Positions 11,719-23,428 of a DNA stretch of 64,000 nucleotides are shown here, one piece after another. The notes under the pieces were generated by a model that had not been told where the DNA came from, made no database searches, and worked only from the letters and a program-made list of their open reading frames with translations. How positions within the stretch are numbered: position 1 is the first letter of the stretch; the number at the start of each line of letters is the position of its first letter. Location of the stretch: assembly GCA_963580285.1 (NCBI GenBank), contig OY757011.1:117361037-117425036 (forward strand). The letters are read 5' to 3'. This stretch comes from Lucinisca nassula (Eukaryota > Mollusca > Bivalvia > Lucinida > Lucinidae). The position numbers and the translations under genes are program-made.

Positions 11719-13182
11719 TACCCCAAGGACTCCTTATTATCTGGAGCCATGATCCCACCCTCAGTGGTTCAAACTACACTTGGCTATAACAAATTTTCTT
11801 GGTCCCAAGGGTGTTTGAGCCATTGAAGTTTGACTGTATGTCTTTCATCTTTTTAAACATACAATACTTGAAAATCACCTTGTCTTCCAACAAATTATAG
11901 CTGCAGCACAAAAACCACTTGAACACAAAAGTATAGTATTCTTAGTTAAACATTTCATCCAAGTGAATAACATGTTCCTTTTAACTCGACTGGTTGAAAG
12001 AATAATGAGGTAGAATAATATCACTATCTTTGAAGACACCTGAGATCATTTACTGGAATATACCTTCAATAAAGTTCCGTTGACTAAACTTCACCTTAAA
12101 TAATGCCCAAATGTAGAAGATTTTAAAGCCAGTGTAATGAAATACCCTGGCCTGGTCAGACCCTGCATACAACCCGAGAAGATGCCAAGCAGCTCCCAAC
12201 CTCACCAGAATTTATTTTCTAGTGGGACTGGGGTCTTGCTAGGTGTTACCCCTATCCCAGAGCACACATGGCAGCCACATCATAACCAGTCTCCATACTG
12301 AAAAGTTCACCTAGGATAATACTCCAGATTCATTTGTGTTGACTATATTAATATCTATTTAAACTGTAATACTTGAATGCAAAATGGGCTATCTGGGTAA
12401 AATAGGCCTTTGTGAATGTGATGGGCAAAAATGCTTTTAGAAACAGTAGCTTTCTTACTTTAACAGATGCCATAACTTCCTCTGAAGTCCCAAAAATCTT
12501 AGATGTCATGCTGAATGGCTTTTATATGACACAAACCTTGAACATTCTTCATTTAATGTCCATTTTGACCACAAATGCCCATTTCACATTTTAGTACTCT
12601 CCCTACTAGAGTACCAGTAGAACACAGGTTTACACAAAGGAAAACACACACAAAAAATTCAGTTCACATACTGGATCACAATATCGGTATCCAAACTCTT
12701 AACATTTGCATCAATGACTACAATTCACTTCCAAATAAATCACATTGTCAAGTACCATCACAGTGTGATTGCCTACAAACCCTGAAGAGACGTTGACAAG
12801 AGCACCAACCCCAAGCAAAGCATAAAGCTGAATGGGATACGTGGTCTTGTTAATTGTTAAATCTTTCTCCCAAGGTGTACATAGCAGCCATAACATAATT
12901 CTTTATTTTCATCCTCTGTCACTTCTGAGTTGCAGCTACTTCTTGGTCATCCATGTACTACCAACCAATTGAAAACAATGCCAGACAGTAACGAAAAATA
13001 GTCATCAGAAGAGATGGCAGATCCCCAACCGAACTGCCACTTTTGCATATTGTCATGGACAGGCCGTACTGTTGGGTACCCACAATCTATGTATTTATGG
13101 AAAGAATTACAAACTCACCTCATCTAAATCCATACCAAATATTTTCAAATTACCTCAAAGAGTTTGTGCCATATGAATTATG
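11719..13182. other. AT-rich low-copy stretch, no gene supported
   Basis: Only short frames occur. The segment at about 13020-13180 is a dispersed repeat: a diverged copy lies at 57250-57450, sharing TGGACAGGCC, ACTCACCT and CCATACCAAATATTTT. Two short stretches near 12230 and 12860 also resemble one another (ATGGCAGCCAC against ATAGCAGCCAT). A 61-codon minus-strand frame at 12711-12896 was considered and not accepted. Confidence 0.45.
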
Positions 13183-13242
13183 TTTGTTTGATTTTGAGTT
13201 TAAAAGCCCAGTCAAGACTATTTAGGTCATGCATCTAAGTGG
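13183..13242 (-). mobile_element. SINE 3'-tail fragment
   Basis: TGTTTGTTTGATTTTGAGTT followed by AAAAGCCCAGTCAAGACTAT is the reverse complement of the 3' tail shared by the SINE-like elements at 39648 and 48097. Head and target duplication are absent. Confidence 0.5.
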
Positions 13243-13797
13243 CTTATCGGTACAAGGGCCATAACTCCATAAACAAGGCAGGTAGATTTAACATTCTTGT
13301 GCTCTACACACCCTTGGACTGTAGGTGGTATGCAAGGTTTGATCAAAATCCCTCCAAGGATCACAAAGTAATGGGCCAGACACGTATTTATATGACTAAC
13401 TTTTGCATTCTGCACTAACAAGGGCCATAACTCTGTAAACACAATAGGCAGAGTTACCACTCTTGCACTCTGCACACCCTTGGTCTAAAGTTATTTTTCA
13501 AAGTATGCAAGGTTTGGTGAAATTTTCTGCAAGAATCATCAGAGCTACAGGCCAGATACTAAATTACCTGACTTTACAACAAGAGCCATAAATCTGTAAT
13601 AAAGGCAGGCAGAGTTATCATTCTTGCACTCTGCACATCCTTGTACTATAGTTAGTAAGTATGCAAGGTTTGTTCAAAATCCCTCCAAGGATCATAGAGA
13701 TCTGCGCCAGACATGAAAACATGATGGACAGACAGACAGACAGATGGACAAGGCAATTATTATAGGGCCTCTGCTGACTTTGCCAAGCGAACCCTAA
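13243..13797 (+). mobile_element. type G array with 3' end
   Basis: About three and a half units of 155-165 bp carry GGGCCATAACTCTGTAAAC and TTGCACTCTGCACACCCTTG. They lead to GGACAGACAGACAGACAGATGG at 13728-13747 and then the 3' end TATAGGGCC...AACCCTAAT (13761-13797), which repeats the GACR-then-inverted-motif order of the other types. A sister 3' end lies at about 45973-46035. Confidence 0.6.
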
Positions 13798-13805
13798 TTA
13801 ATATA

Positions 13806-13990
13806 CAGTACAACCTCTCTCCAACAGCCACCACCGGGAAGGCATAACAATGGTTGTTGCATGGAGATGACCACTATGGAAAGGTTAAATATATAGCAAA
13901 TGTGTACATTTGGGGAATTGAAAAACTGGCTGTTATAGGGAGGTGGCTGTTGTTGCGAGGTGACCATTTAGGGAGATTCCACTGTAGTTA
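13806..13990. repeat. short inverted-repeat element (CAACAGCCACC ends)
   Basis: CAACAGCCACC near 13822 and GGTGGCTGTTG near 13952 are exact inverted copies, within a stretch that repeats the phrase GAGGTGACCA. It is probably a small transposon remnant between type G arrays. Confidence 0.4.
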
Positions 13991-13999
13991 AAACATTAA

Positions 14000-14899
14000 T
14001 AAAGTATAAAAGGTTCCAAGAAAACATCTCCAAGGATGTAAAAGATAAAGGCATCATAAAACAATCTTGAAAAGGGTCATAATCCTGTATAGCAGGGAAG
14101 CTATACTGACAAGTCTTGCTCTCTTAAAACCCTTGAACTATAGTAAGTATGTATGCAAAGTTTTTCGAAAATCTCCCTAAGAATAGTAAAGATATGAGCT
14201 GGATATGGAATCATATGACAATGCCAACGAAGGCCTCAACTCTGTATAACAGACAGATGAAGTTACCATTCCTTCACTCTGCATATCCATGGACTAGAGT
14301 AAGTAGGTATTAAAAATTTGCTAAAAATCTCACCATGGGTCACAGTGGTATGAACGGGACAAGGAATTATACAATAAGGGTCATAACTCAGTGAAACACT
14401 CAGCTAGAATAACAATTACTGCAATCTGCATACTTTGGACAAATTTTAGTATTAGAAAGGGTGCAAGGTTGAATAAAATCCTTCATAGGATCAAGGGGAT
14501 ATGGGACAGACATGAAATCATAGTCTGTAAAACAGACAGAGTTATATTCTTGAACTCTGCATATTCTTGACAATAGTGATTAAATATGGAATTTCTGTCA
14601 ACAACTAGAGAATACCGTATTGCAGGTATATAACAAGTTAGTTTTAAAGCAGGGGGTATAAATAAACCAAAATTGAAGCTGCCAGGCTGGTGATAAGATC
14701 TCAAATGGCCTTTTTCAACAATCAAGGGCACTTAACTCTGGCATGGTTAATAAAATCTGACCATTTTTCAAACTCATCATAGATCTTATAATAGTCTTAG
14801 TTATCTGCACATCATGTTAATATGTTCGTGTGATGAAGACACTTGAAAACCCCACTTTAAATATAGGGGAAAAGTGGGGTTTACAGAGGTATACATTAT
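14000..14899. repeat. diverged type G units and unassigned sequence
   Basis: From about 14040 to 14580 the sequence repeats type G phrases (TCATAACTC, CACTCTGCATA, AGTAAGTA) at roughly 150-bp intervals but is strongly diverged. The last 300 bases resemble a single unit of the 161-bp type A array (GGTGATAAGATCTC, CAATCAAGGGCAC). No gene is seen. Confidence 0.4.
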
Positions 14900-15340
14900 T
14901 TTTCTTATTTTAGTTCAAACACATAGTTTGTGGGTACTCATAAGAACTGTCTCACCGAGGTGGTTCTAACGAGTTTGTTTGTTTGTTTGATTTGAGGTTT
15001 AGCGTCCCCGTCAACACTGTAAAGGTCATTTTGGAGACGTTGCTCCCAATTTTGTGGGACTTTTACCCGACCTTGAGATGAAATGACATCTCAAGCCCTG
15101 CCGCCCAATGAACCAATAGGGTTTCTTAACATGGACGGGCCGACTCGTACCGCTTTGCCTGGGCAGGCTTAGATCCTCTAAGCGGTTTACCAGTACTCAT
15201 ATGCGGGTCGGTTTCAGCTCTGCGTGGAAGCATCATGCAGCCCATCTATTTCTTCAAGCCCCGATGGGCGGGGTCGACGAGTACCTACAATCTATATTAT
15301 GAGCAAAAATAAGGAAAATATCACAGTTTTTCATTCAAAG
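14900..15340. mobile_element. palindromic element split by a SINE
   Basis: TATTTTTCTTATTTT on the left and AAAAATAAGGAAAATA on the right are inverted copies. Inner arms GGTACTC and GAGTACC and the centre TCACCGAGGTGG match the plan of the palindromic element at 11590-11712. The right half is interrupted by the SINE at 14975-15276. Confidence 0.5.
14975..15276 (-). mobile_element. SINE-like element inserted in a palindrome
   Basis: On the minus strand the tail reads GTTGACGGGGACGCTAAACC followed by CAAATCAAACAAACAAA. A 6-base duplication ACGAGT flanks it (14969-14974 and 15277-15282), and removing it restores the palindromic host. A second copy of the same body, about 58543-58760, shares TTGAGATGAAAT and CTTAGAGGATC-like phrases (seen here as the reverse complement). 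A clear pol III head is not visible. Confidence 0.55.
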
Positions 15341-16450
15341 AAATGGCATTTTTTTAACAATGAACGAAGGCTATATTTGGCTTTGTTAACATAACGAGTT
15401 TCATGAAAATCTGACAAAAAATGAAAGAGTTATGCTGGTCACATCAAGTTAGCTCAAGTGGTTCTCCGGGTATTTTGTTTCTGCAATATTGTTTTGCTAT
15501 GATAAAAATGCTTAAATAAAAAATGTTGCATAACTTACACAATTAGGTATGTTATTGAATCAAAAATTAATTAGGTCATCTCCACAACACACTAAACTGT
15601 ATGTAAAATATGATGACCTTAAGTCAAAAAGTTCTCCAGATATTCTGTTCAAAAGGTTTCTTAAGGTTATAATGATAAAGTCGAAAAAGGAGCATAACTT
15701 GCACAATATTGGAATTACCTCACAAGTTAATCAGGTCATCTACAGGACATAAGAAAACTATAGAATGCCAAATACAATGATCTAAGCTCAAGGGGTTCCT
15801 CAGATGTTTTGTTCATGAGGTAGCTTCACTAATAAAATGCCTTTGTCTGAAAAAAGGCAGAGCGTAAACAATTTAGTACAGATTTTGCTCAACAGATAAC
15901 CTACACACCTGGACCTGAGGTCATAGTATTTGGCATTCTGTATTGGTATGAAGCGTACAAGACGTTACTAACTTTGAGAAACCTCAGAAAAAAATTGTGC
16001 CAGTTATGCCCCTTACATGCAAGTTATACAGTAAAGCAACCTTGTGAACAAAACATCTGAACAGCCCCTTAAGCTATGATCATCATATTCAGTATATGAG
16101 TTTGGTATGACATGTAAATAGTCTGATTAATTTTTGACCAAATTTCACACCCATTTGTGCAAATTAAGCCCCTTTTCAGTCACCCTTGTTACATAGAAAA
16201 TCAATCTGGTGAACAAAATATCTGGAGAACCCCTTGAGCTAGTCTTTTAATATTTGATATACTGTTTGATTGCAAAGCATAGAAGAATTGAATATCTTTT
16301 GACAAATTGGTGGGGCATTTCAAATATGAAATTCCACATAACCAATATAACCAAGTGCAAAAAGTCCATAAATGTAGCAAACAGCTAAATCAAATTTTAC
16401 CTAAAACATTTCATCATGTTATGCCAGTACAACAAAAATCAGCTTGCTAA
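15340..16450. repeat. large imperfect inverted repeat of ~200-bp units
   Basis: Left units contain AGCTCAAGGGGTTCCTCAGA and TTTTGTTC; right units (about 15900-16290) contain the reverse complement, such as AGAACCCCTTGAGCTA. The arms are roughly 400 bases with moderate identity. No reading frame of note is present. Confidence 0.5.
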
Positions 16451-16456
16451 GTCCAA

Positions 16457-17660
16457 CAAGAGGACCATGATGATCCTATATCGCTCACCTGAGCTAAGAG
16501 ATATAAAGCTATGTACCAAATATCAAAGGTCACACTGACCTTGAGCCCAGGACCCTTAAAGTCAGCCTTAATAGTTGTTATAATACCAAACATTTATGTG
16601 AAGTTATATAAAAATCCATCAATACATGTAAGTGCCTGAGTAATGACAAAGTTTTTCTAAAAATAGCCACAGTGACATTGACCTTGAGGCCAGGACCCTG
16701 AAAGTCGAACTTGCTCTAGATAATACCATACCCAACAATTTAATTAAGTTATATCAAAATCCATCAATAAATGTAGGCACTAGAGAGATGACATTTTTGC
16801 TATAGAATAGTCACAGTGACCTTGACACAGCTTTGGTATCTAGGAGGAGTTACAGACACAAGCTTTTACCTATGGAAATTCTAAATTCAAAACTGCTGTA
16901 TTGCCATCAAAAATGCCTAAACCCAAAATTCAAAAGCACATGCACATCTTCATATCCTAAAAAGAAAACCCGCAAAGTTTCAAATAAATCCTATGAATCA
17001 TCTGAGAGAAGTTGCAGACACAAGTCTTGCATATGGAATTCCAAAGGCAAAATCAGCTTTTTTTTTCATCATAATTTAAATAAAAAATCAAAAAGCACAA
17101 GCCCAACTTCAAATCTAGAGAAAAAAAACCTTCAAAGTTTAAAATAAATCTGATGAAGCATGCAGGAAGAGTTGTGGACACAAGCCTTTTATGTGGAAAT
17201 TCCAAGTCAAAAATAGCTGTAACTCCAGCAAAAATGCCAAAATCAAAAATCTAAAAGCACATGCACATCTCCATATCAAAGCAAGAAAACCTACAAAATT
17301 TCAAGGAGGCCTGACCAAAGGCCTAGGAGGAGTTGTGGACACATGCCTTTTATATGGAAATTCTAAGTCCAAATTGGCTGTAACTACATCAAAAATGCCT
17401 GAATCAAAAAGCCAAAAACACATGCACATCTTGATATCAAAGCAAGCAAACCTGAGAAATTTCAAGTAAATCTAACCAAGGGTCTAGGAGGAATTTGGGA
17501 CACAAGATCTGAGATGGACAGATGCACAGATGGATGCACCAACAGAGGAAGGTTATTTCTATCCCCCGCCTCCTATGTTGGGTGACAATGACTCACAAAA
17601 AGATACAAATTTTCATCAATAGTACATCAGGTGGTCTACTACTCAACCGTGGCATGCATA
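16457..17660 (+). mobile_element. type A 5' end joined to a ~161-bp array
   Basis: CAAGAGGACCATGATGATCC and TATCGCTCACCTGAGCTAAG form a standard type A 5' end. From about 16840 the body changes to units with GGAGGAGTTGTGGACACAAG recurring near 16843, 17006, 17167 and 17328, spacing 160-162 bp. The far end (GATGGACAGATGCACAGATGG, 17514-17540) lacks the type A 3' hairpin. Either two elements are joined or the end is eroded. Frames of 92-104 codons simply follow the repeat. Confidence 0.55.
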
Positions 17661-17664
17661 GAAA

Positions 17665-18848
17665 CAAGAGGACCATGATGATCCTATATCACTCACCTGA
17701 GCTAAGAGATATGAAGCTATGTACCAAATATCAAAGGCCACACTGACCTTGAACCCTGAAAGTCAAACTTAATAGAGATATTATAATACCAAACATTTGT
17801 GTGACGGTATATCAAAATCCATCAATAAATGTAGGCCCCAGAGTAATGACAAAGTTTTTCTGTAGGAACTAGGGCTATAACAAGGCTTTTATAAAAATAG
17901 CCAAAGTGACCTTGAGCCCAGGACCCTGTAAGTCAAACTTGTTCAAGATAATATAATATCCAACAATTTTGGCAAGTCATATTAAAATCCATCAATAAAT
18001 GTAGGCGCTAGAGGGATAACAAAGTTTTTCTAAAAATAGCCACACTGACCTTGACCTTGACCCCAGACCCTGAAAGTCTAAGTTGAATGAGTCTATACCA
18101 TATCCAACATTTATATGAAGTTATATGAAAATCCATCAATGAATGTAAGCACTAGAGCGATGACAAAGTTTTTCTAAAAATAGCCACACTGACCTTGACC
18201 TTGAGCCCAGGACCATGAAAGTCTAAGTTGAATGAGTCTATACCATATCCAACATTTATATGAAGTTATATGAAAATCCATCAATGAATGTAAGCACTAG
18301 AGCGATGACAAAGTGGGCCCTGGGGCGGAGGCATTTTTGGCTCCAGGGCAATAATTTGAACAGCTTTGGTAGAAGTCCACTAGACGAAGCTACATACCAA
18401 ATATCAAAGACCTAGGCCTTCTGGTTTCTGACAAGAAGATTGTTAAAGCTTTTCCCTATATAAGTCTATGTAAAACCAGTGGGACCGGGAGTGGGGGCAT
18501 TTTGGGCCCCAGGGCTATAATTTGAACAACTTTGGTAGAGGTCCACTAGATGAAGCTACATAGCAAATATCAAAGACCTGGGCCTTCTGGTTTCAGACAA
18601 GAAGATTTTTGAAGTTTTCAGTTACAAAATCTATTTTTAGCTCCTGTGACCTAGATATGGAATGGACCGGAACCGTTTGGACAACTTTGAAAGAGGACCA
18701 CCCAAGGATCATTCCTGTGAAGTTTGGTCAAAATCTAATCAGTGGTTTAGGAGATGTCGTTTAAAGAAATTGTTTACGGACGCATGGACGGACGACGGAC
18801 AAAATGTGATCACAAAAGCTCACCTTGTCACTACGTGACAGGTGAGCT
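17665..18848 (+). mobile_element. complete type A element
   Basis: The 5' end is CAAGAGGACCATGATGATCC. The body starts with ~147-bp units (CACACTGACCTTGACCTTGA, AAATCCATCAAT) and then has two 166-bp-type monomers (GGGCCCTGGGGCGG, TTTGGTAGA.GTCCACTAGA). It ends with GGACGGACGACGGAC and the 3' hairpin at 18817-18848, whose outer stem is GCTCACC/GGTGAGC and inner stem TGTCAC/GTGACA. It mixes two array families in one element. Confidence 0.75.
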
Positions 18849-18937
18849 AAAAAGCAAGGACCTAGTTTACAATTATTTTTAAATACTTTTTTGACAGGGG
18901 CACAACTCCAAAAGTACATATCTGCCAGCAAAGAAAA

Positions 18938-18990
18938 CAAGACCTGTCACTTGACAGGATAGCTCACCTAAACTCGTGCTCACCAAGAGA
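18938..18990 (+). mobile_element. orphan type A 5' end
   Basis: CAAGA is followed by a perfect hairpin CCTGTCACTTGACAGG and ATAGCTCACCT, the expected 5' order, but no array or 3' end follows. Confidence 0.45.
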
Positions 18991-20089
18991 TAAAATGAAT
19001 ATGATATGCTAACTTCCTCTCCTGTACTTGTTTTTTGCTGGAATCACACTAAGGTTAACTGTCATTGGATAAACTGGAATTGTAATAATTATTACATGCC
19101 TTGAAAATTCTCCAAAACAAATCTTTTTCAAAGTCATGTAAGTCTGTGTGTGGAAACTTTGAAATGTGTTGCTTTTATTTGGGTGTAAGTCCAATTTGAC
19201 GGTTTGATGTGGTCCCAGGCCTTAATACCTGGTGGATGTGGACAAATTTGGTATCAAAATAAACATATGAATCTCATCTCAACACTGCAATAATTTATGC
19301 AACGCAATAATTTCTATTTAGCACAACAGGTCAGCACAAACAAGGTTGGTGTCACTCAAATATTTTGCGACAGATGCCACCTCATCACTCTATCAAGTGT
19401 ACACATTTTCACGGTCAAAACTATATGACAACAGAAAATGCGGCTTCATATGTTAAGAGGAGTTACTGTCTCATTATGAAAACATTTTATAATAAATATT
19501 TGAAGACGACTCTGCATTTTAATCAGTTTTCTATGACTAGCATGGTTGCTGTCTACACTTCACCATTTTTATCTGTTTTTGAGGTTGTCTTACCGTTGCG
19601 CCTTAATGACACAAATTACAGTAGAACGACACCTGGCAAAACAAGGGCGTAACTCCTGGCAGACGATGTTTTTGTCCTTCTTTCTATTCTGTGCAAACTC
19701 GTAGTTTTGTATCTTAGAAATCATGAAATTACGAAATGTAATATATTTCCAGTAGTTTGTACACATATGAGTACGGTAGTCAGCATGCGTGAAATATTTT
19801 TTCCCTTTGTTCAACATTCATTGTGAGTCGGGAAGAAAGCTGATTTGCATCTATTGGGCTAATTTGCATACTGCGGACATGGACAAAGAATTAGAAAAAA
19901 AATACTGTTTCCTTTTTTTTTTCATTTTAAAAATTCATCTATCTATGAGAGAACACAATATATGATAATTTTCATGAAATAAAAAAATGAATTTAACATA
20001 CAGGAGAAAGTTACCTATGAATTCGATTTATTCCATAAAATATATGGATATTTCCAGAATATTTTAGCCAAGGTATTGAGAATGTATAC
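18991..20089. other. low-copy stretch, no gene supported
   Basis: A plus-strand frame of 95 codons at 19365-19652 has no recognisable domain and no codon bias. About 35 bases near 19195-19230 (GGTTTGATGTGGTCCCAGGC) recur in inverse orientation near 23160-23200, next to the terminal exon, and mark a dispersed repeat. Confidence 0.4.
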
Positions 20090-20400
20090 AGATGTGAAAA
20101 ATGTGGTTGCAGTTATGGATCACACAACTTTTACGACAAATCATAGCAAATCCTAAAACTCTAGTCACACTTTTAGCCTAGACATTCGGAATGTAGGAAA
20201 AGTTGAAAAATGTGGTCCCAGCGCTATATAAGGATGACACCACATTTTTTAGATTTACGACAAATCATAGCAAATCCTAAAATACGGTCACAGTTTTAGC
20301 CTAGGCATTAGACATTAAGGAAATGGTGTAAAATGTGGTCCCAGCGCTATATAGGGATGACACCACATTGTTTAGGTTTCCATACAATCCTAATGCCTAG
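20090..20400. repeat. 2-3 tandem units of ~110-125 bp
   Basis: TTACGACAAATCATAGCAAA and AAATGTGGTCCCAGCGCTAT recur, with TGTGGTCCCAG at 20211 and again at 20334. A weaker first unit begins near 20090. GGATGACACCACATT closes the units. Confidence 0.65.
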
Positions 20401-20426
20401 GCTAATAAAACTGCAAGCCATGCACA

Positions 20427-22537
20427 ATGCCCCGCCACTGCACTAATAATATTAAGAAAGTTACAAAAATGACATGAATTATTACTGTACTGAGTTTATT
20501 CGAAGATCAAAGGGCAATAACTCCAAAAACAAGACAAGAATTCCGCCGAAGGCTATGTCGCTCCTGTGAAAGCGCAAAGTCACCAAACCATGAAATGTAG
20601 GTCAAGGTCAAATATAGATGCTTGCACTGAACATGTCATCCCTAGATACAAGTTTGTACCAAGTAACATTAACCAAGCTCTAAATTATTGAGAAATAAAC
20701 TTGACCATTTGGGTAAAGCTAGGGTGGTCGCAAATTTTCACAAAGTCGGTGAACCATGAAATGTAGGTCAAGGTCAATATTGATGCTTGCATTGAAGTTG
20801 CCATACCTAGAAACAAGTTTGTACCAAGTAACATTCATTAAGCTGTTATAGTTCTTTAGAAATAAACTTGACCATTTTGGTGAACGCTAGGGTGGTCGCA
20901 AAAGTTGACAAAGTCGGTGAACCATGGAATGTAGGTCAAGGTCAAATATGGATGCTTTCAATGAAGTTGTCATACCTAGATACAAGTTAGGACCAAGAAT
21001 CATTAAAGTAGCTCTTATAGTTTTTGAGAAATAAACTTGACCATTTTTGTGAACGCTAGGGTGGTCGCAAAAGTTGACAAAGTCAGTGAACCATGAAATG
21101 TAGGTCAAGGTCAAATATGGATGCTTGCATTAAAGTTACCATCCATAGATACAAGTTAGGACCAAAGATCATTAAAGTAGCTCTTATAGTTCTTGAGAAA
21201 TAAACTTGACCATTTTGGTGAAAGCTAGGGTGGTCGCAAATGTTGACGCCTTGACAAACGGACGAACGTACAAACGGATGGAAATTTTGACTCCTATATC
21301 GCGCCATGCTAATAGCAGGCGCGACAAAAACCAGAGTAACAGTTCTACTGCTCTGCTTTGTGAAGTTTTGTAAAAATACCTGAAATGGTTGCAGAGTTAT
21401 ACATATATTATTGAAGTACTGAATGTATTCCGAGTTCAAAGGGCAATAACTCCAAAATCAAGCAAACCAGAGTTACTGTTATTCTACTCTGCATATGGTC
21501 TCATTGTGCTTTACGTTTGTGAAGTTTCATAAAAATACAGGGAAAGACACTAATATTTTTCATACTCGCCAAAGTCGACCAGTGACCCTTGCATTACACT
21601 CACCATACAAATTTTACACTTGCCAATTAAAATAATCATTCAGTGGCTACTATTATTTAGTAGTTTTGCAATGACAAAAGAATAATATCCAATCCCAAAA
21701 CAAACTTTGTCATTTATGAAACTATCAAAAAAGTCAAGTACAGGTTAGATCTGTATGTTGATTGGTCTGCCTATCAGGTGCTGACTGTTTTTGCAATATG
21801 TTTTGAATACCAACACTCGCCAGATTTTGCGAGCAAGTTCTGGCTCACACTGACCAAAAGCATTTTACACTAGCCTGTGGCGAGTAGGCGAGTGCTAATG
21901 TCGATCCCTGAAATATCTTAAACGAGTTATGGAGCGGTCACATACTATTACAGAACTGAATTTATTCCAAGTTCAAAGGGCAATAACTCCAAAAGTAAGC
22001 AAGCCAGAGTTACGGTTCTTCCACTCTGAACATGGCCTCATCATGCTTTACATTTGTGTGAAGTTTCATGAAAATATCTTCAACGGTTATTGAGTTATCT
22101 AGCGGACACGAAATATTACTGTTCTGAAGTTATCCAAAGTTCAAAGGGCAATAACTCCAAATGTAAGCAAACCAGAGTTACGGTTCTTCGGGCTCTGCAT
22201 GTCGCCCCATTGTGCTTTACATTTGTGTGAAGTTTCAAGAAAATATCTTCAACAGTTATGGAGTTATGGAGCCGACAAGAAATATTACTGTTCTGAAGTT
22301 ATCCAAAGTTCAAAGGGCAATAACTCCAAAAGTAAGCAAGCCAGAGTTACGGTTCTTCTGCTCTGCACGTCATCTTATCCTGCTTTACATTTGTGTAAAT
22401 TCCATTAAAATATCTTCAACGATTTGCGAGTTACAGAGCTGACACTAATGGTTAGGGCGCTGACGGATGGACAGACAGACACTCAAAATTTCGGAGGGTA
22501 TAACATAATACCTTGCCACTTTTTGGTGGCGGGGCAT
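20427..22537 (+). mobile_element. type C element hosting a nested type B element
   Basis: Exact 12-bp inverted ends ATGCCCCGCCAC (20427-20438) and GTGGCGGGGCAT (22526-22537) bound an array with AGTTCAAAGGGCAATAACTC as unit marker. Near the 3' end is the short tract ACGGATGGACAGACAGACAC, then a GCCAC/GTGGC hairpin and an A-run. A type B element interrupts the first unit at about 20534. Short frames reflect the array. Confidence 0.75.
20534..21328 (+). mobile_element. type B element nested in type C
   Basis: The 5' end ACAAGAATTCCGCC leads to TATGTCGCTCCTGTG; the 3' end carries TATCGCGCCATGC and GCAGGCGCGACA. About five units of ~160 bp contain CATGAAATGTAGGTCAAGGT. The tract GACAAACGGACGAACG... 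precedes the 3' hairpin. Flanking type C consensus (CTCCAAAA...CAAG...ACCAGAG) resumes on both sides. Confidence 0.75.
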
Positions 22538-23237
22538 AAAAAGTGTGTATATAGATCTACAGTCATAAAATATCTGGTGGCACCTTTCCTATTCGAGTGT
22601 CTTTTAGCCTAGGCCCAAAAACATGCTCTCAAAGCATATAAAGCCACGGAATAAAGAACATATAATTTAGGAGCAAGATCATATTAAAATATATTTTTTG
22701 TTGATTTCTTTAGCCCTGACTCAGAGAAACCAAGAAGTTTCATTGGCTTTAGACCTCAAATAATTACGTGAAAAGTGACGTCATAGTGCGCACTTTGTCA
22801 CCCTGATAGCTAGCCGCTTGCATTAAAGAAGAAGCTGGATTACGAAATTTTGGATTTATTTACGAAAATTACACATATTTAAGAATGTCAAGCTATCGGA
22901 AACAGATGGTCTATTTCAGGTGAATATAATGTGTAAAATAAGCTATATTTCACAAGGAAATTCAGTTGCCAAACCATGCAAACCCTAGAACAATATATCA
23001 TACCCGCTGCATGTAGCAGTAAAAATGTCGGACCTGATGCAACAAAAATCCATACCCTACTCTTATTTAAAGGACAATCATGAAGACTAAAACAGCCAAG
23101 GCTATATTTTTTCTAACTTTTGTTAGAGAAGAGTACTGAGACGCAATTTGCTACAAATTTTTGTCTAATAAGGCCTGGAACCACATTAAACCGCCAAATT
23201 GGACTTTCTCCTTTATTTGTTTCCCTTACAGTATGTT
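22538..23237. other. 3' flank / UTR region of the minus-strand gene
   Basis: Downstream of the stop codon at 23238-23240 on the minus strand lies an AATAAA signal candidate at 23212-23217. The next 40 bases contain a dispersed repeat (GGCGGTTTAATGTGGTTCCA on the minus strand) also found near 19200. Beyond that I see nothing coding. Confidence 0.35.
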
Positions 23238-23428
23238 TCACAGTAACTGCTGTTTTCCTGTTAAGATGTTACTTATCCTCGTACGGATCTGGGCAATTGT
23301 TCGACGAGGCAGCAATGTCTTGGCCCTTTTTATAGTTACGTTTGGAGGTGACATCTTTTGTTTTAAGTTTTTTGAAAACATTTGTTTAAAGATGTGGTTT
23401 TCCTCTTCCGTCCATCTGGCTTTTCTTG
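23238..23428 (-). CDS. terminal exon, Myb/SANT-like domain protein
   Basis: On the minus strand an acceptor (TATTTTATTTTAG, cut before 23428) opens a frame of 62 complete codons ending in TGA at 23238-23240. It needs one base from the previous exon. The peptide starts RKARWTEEENHIFKQMF, has a basic loop with PPNVTIKRAKTLLP, and ends RRTIAQIRTRISNIL plus a short tail. This matches the helix spacing of a Myb/SANT repeat: Trp in helix 1 after a basic start, and a basic recognition-type helix at the end. Invertebrate proteins with C-terminal domains of this kind are common and mostly uncharacterised; DNA or chromatin binding is inferred. The exon at 27913-28108 ends with one base and joins it as GCA (Ala). 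Confidence 0.7.

Noticed and set aside
12711..12896. 61-codon minus-strand frame with a hydrophobic, membrane-like peptide (YALLGVGALVNVSSGFVG)
   Set aside because: No recognised family, no clear acceptor, and neighbouring bases resemble a diverged repeat near 12230.
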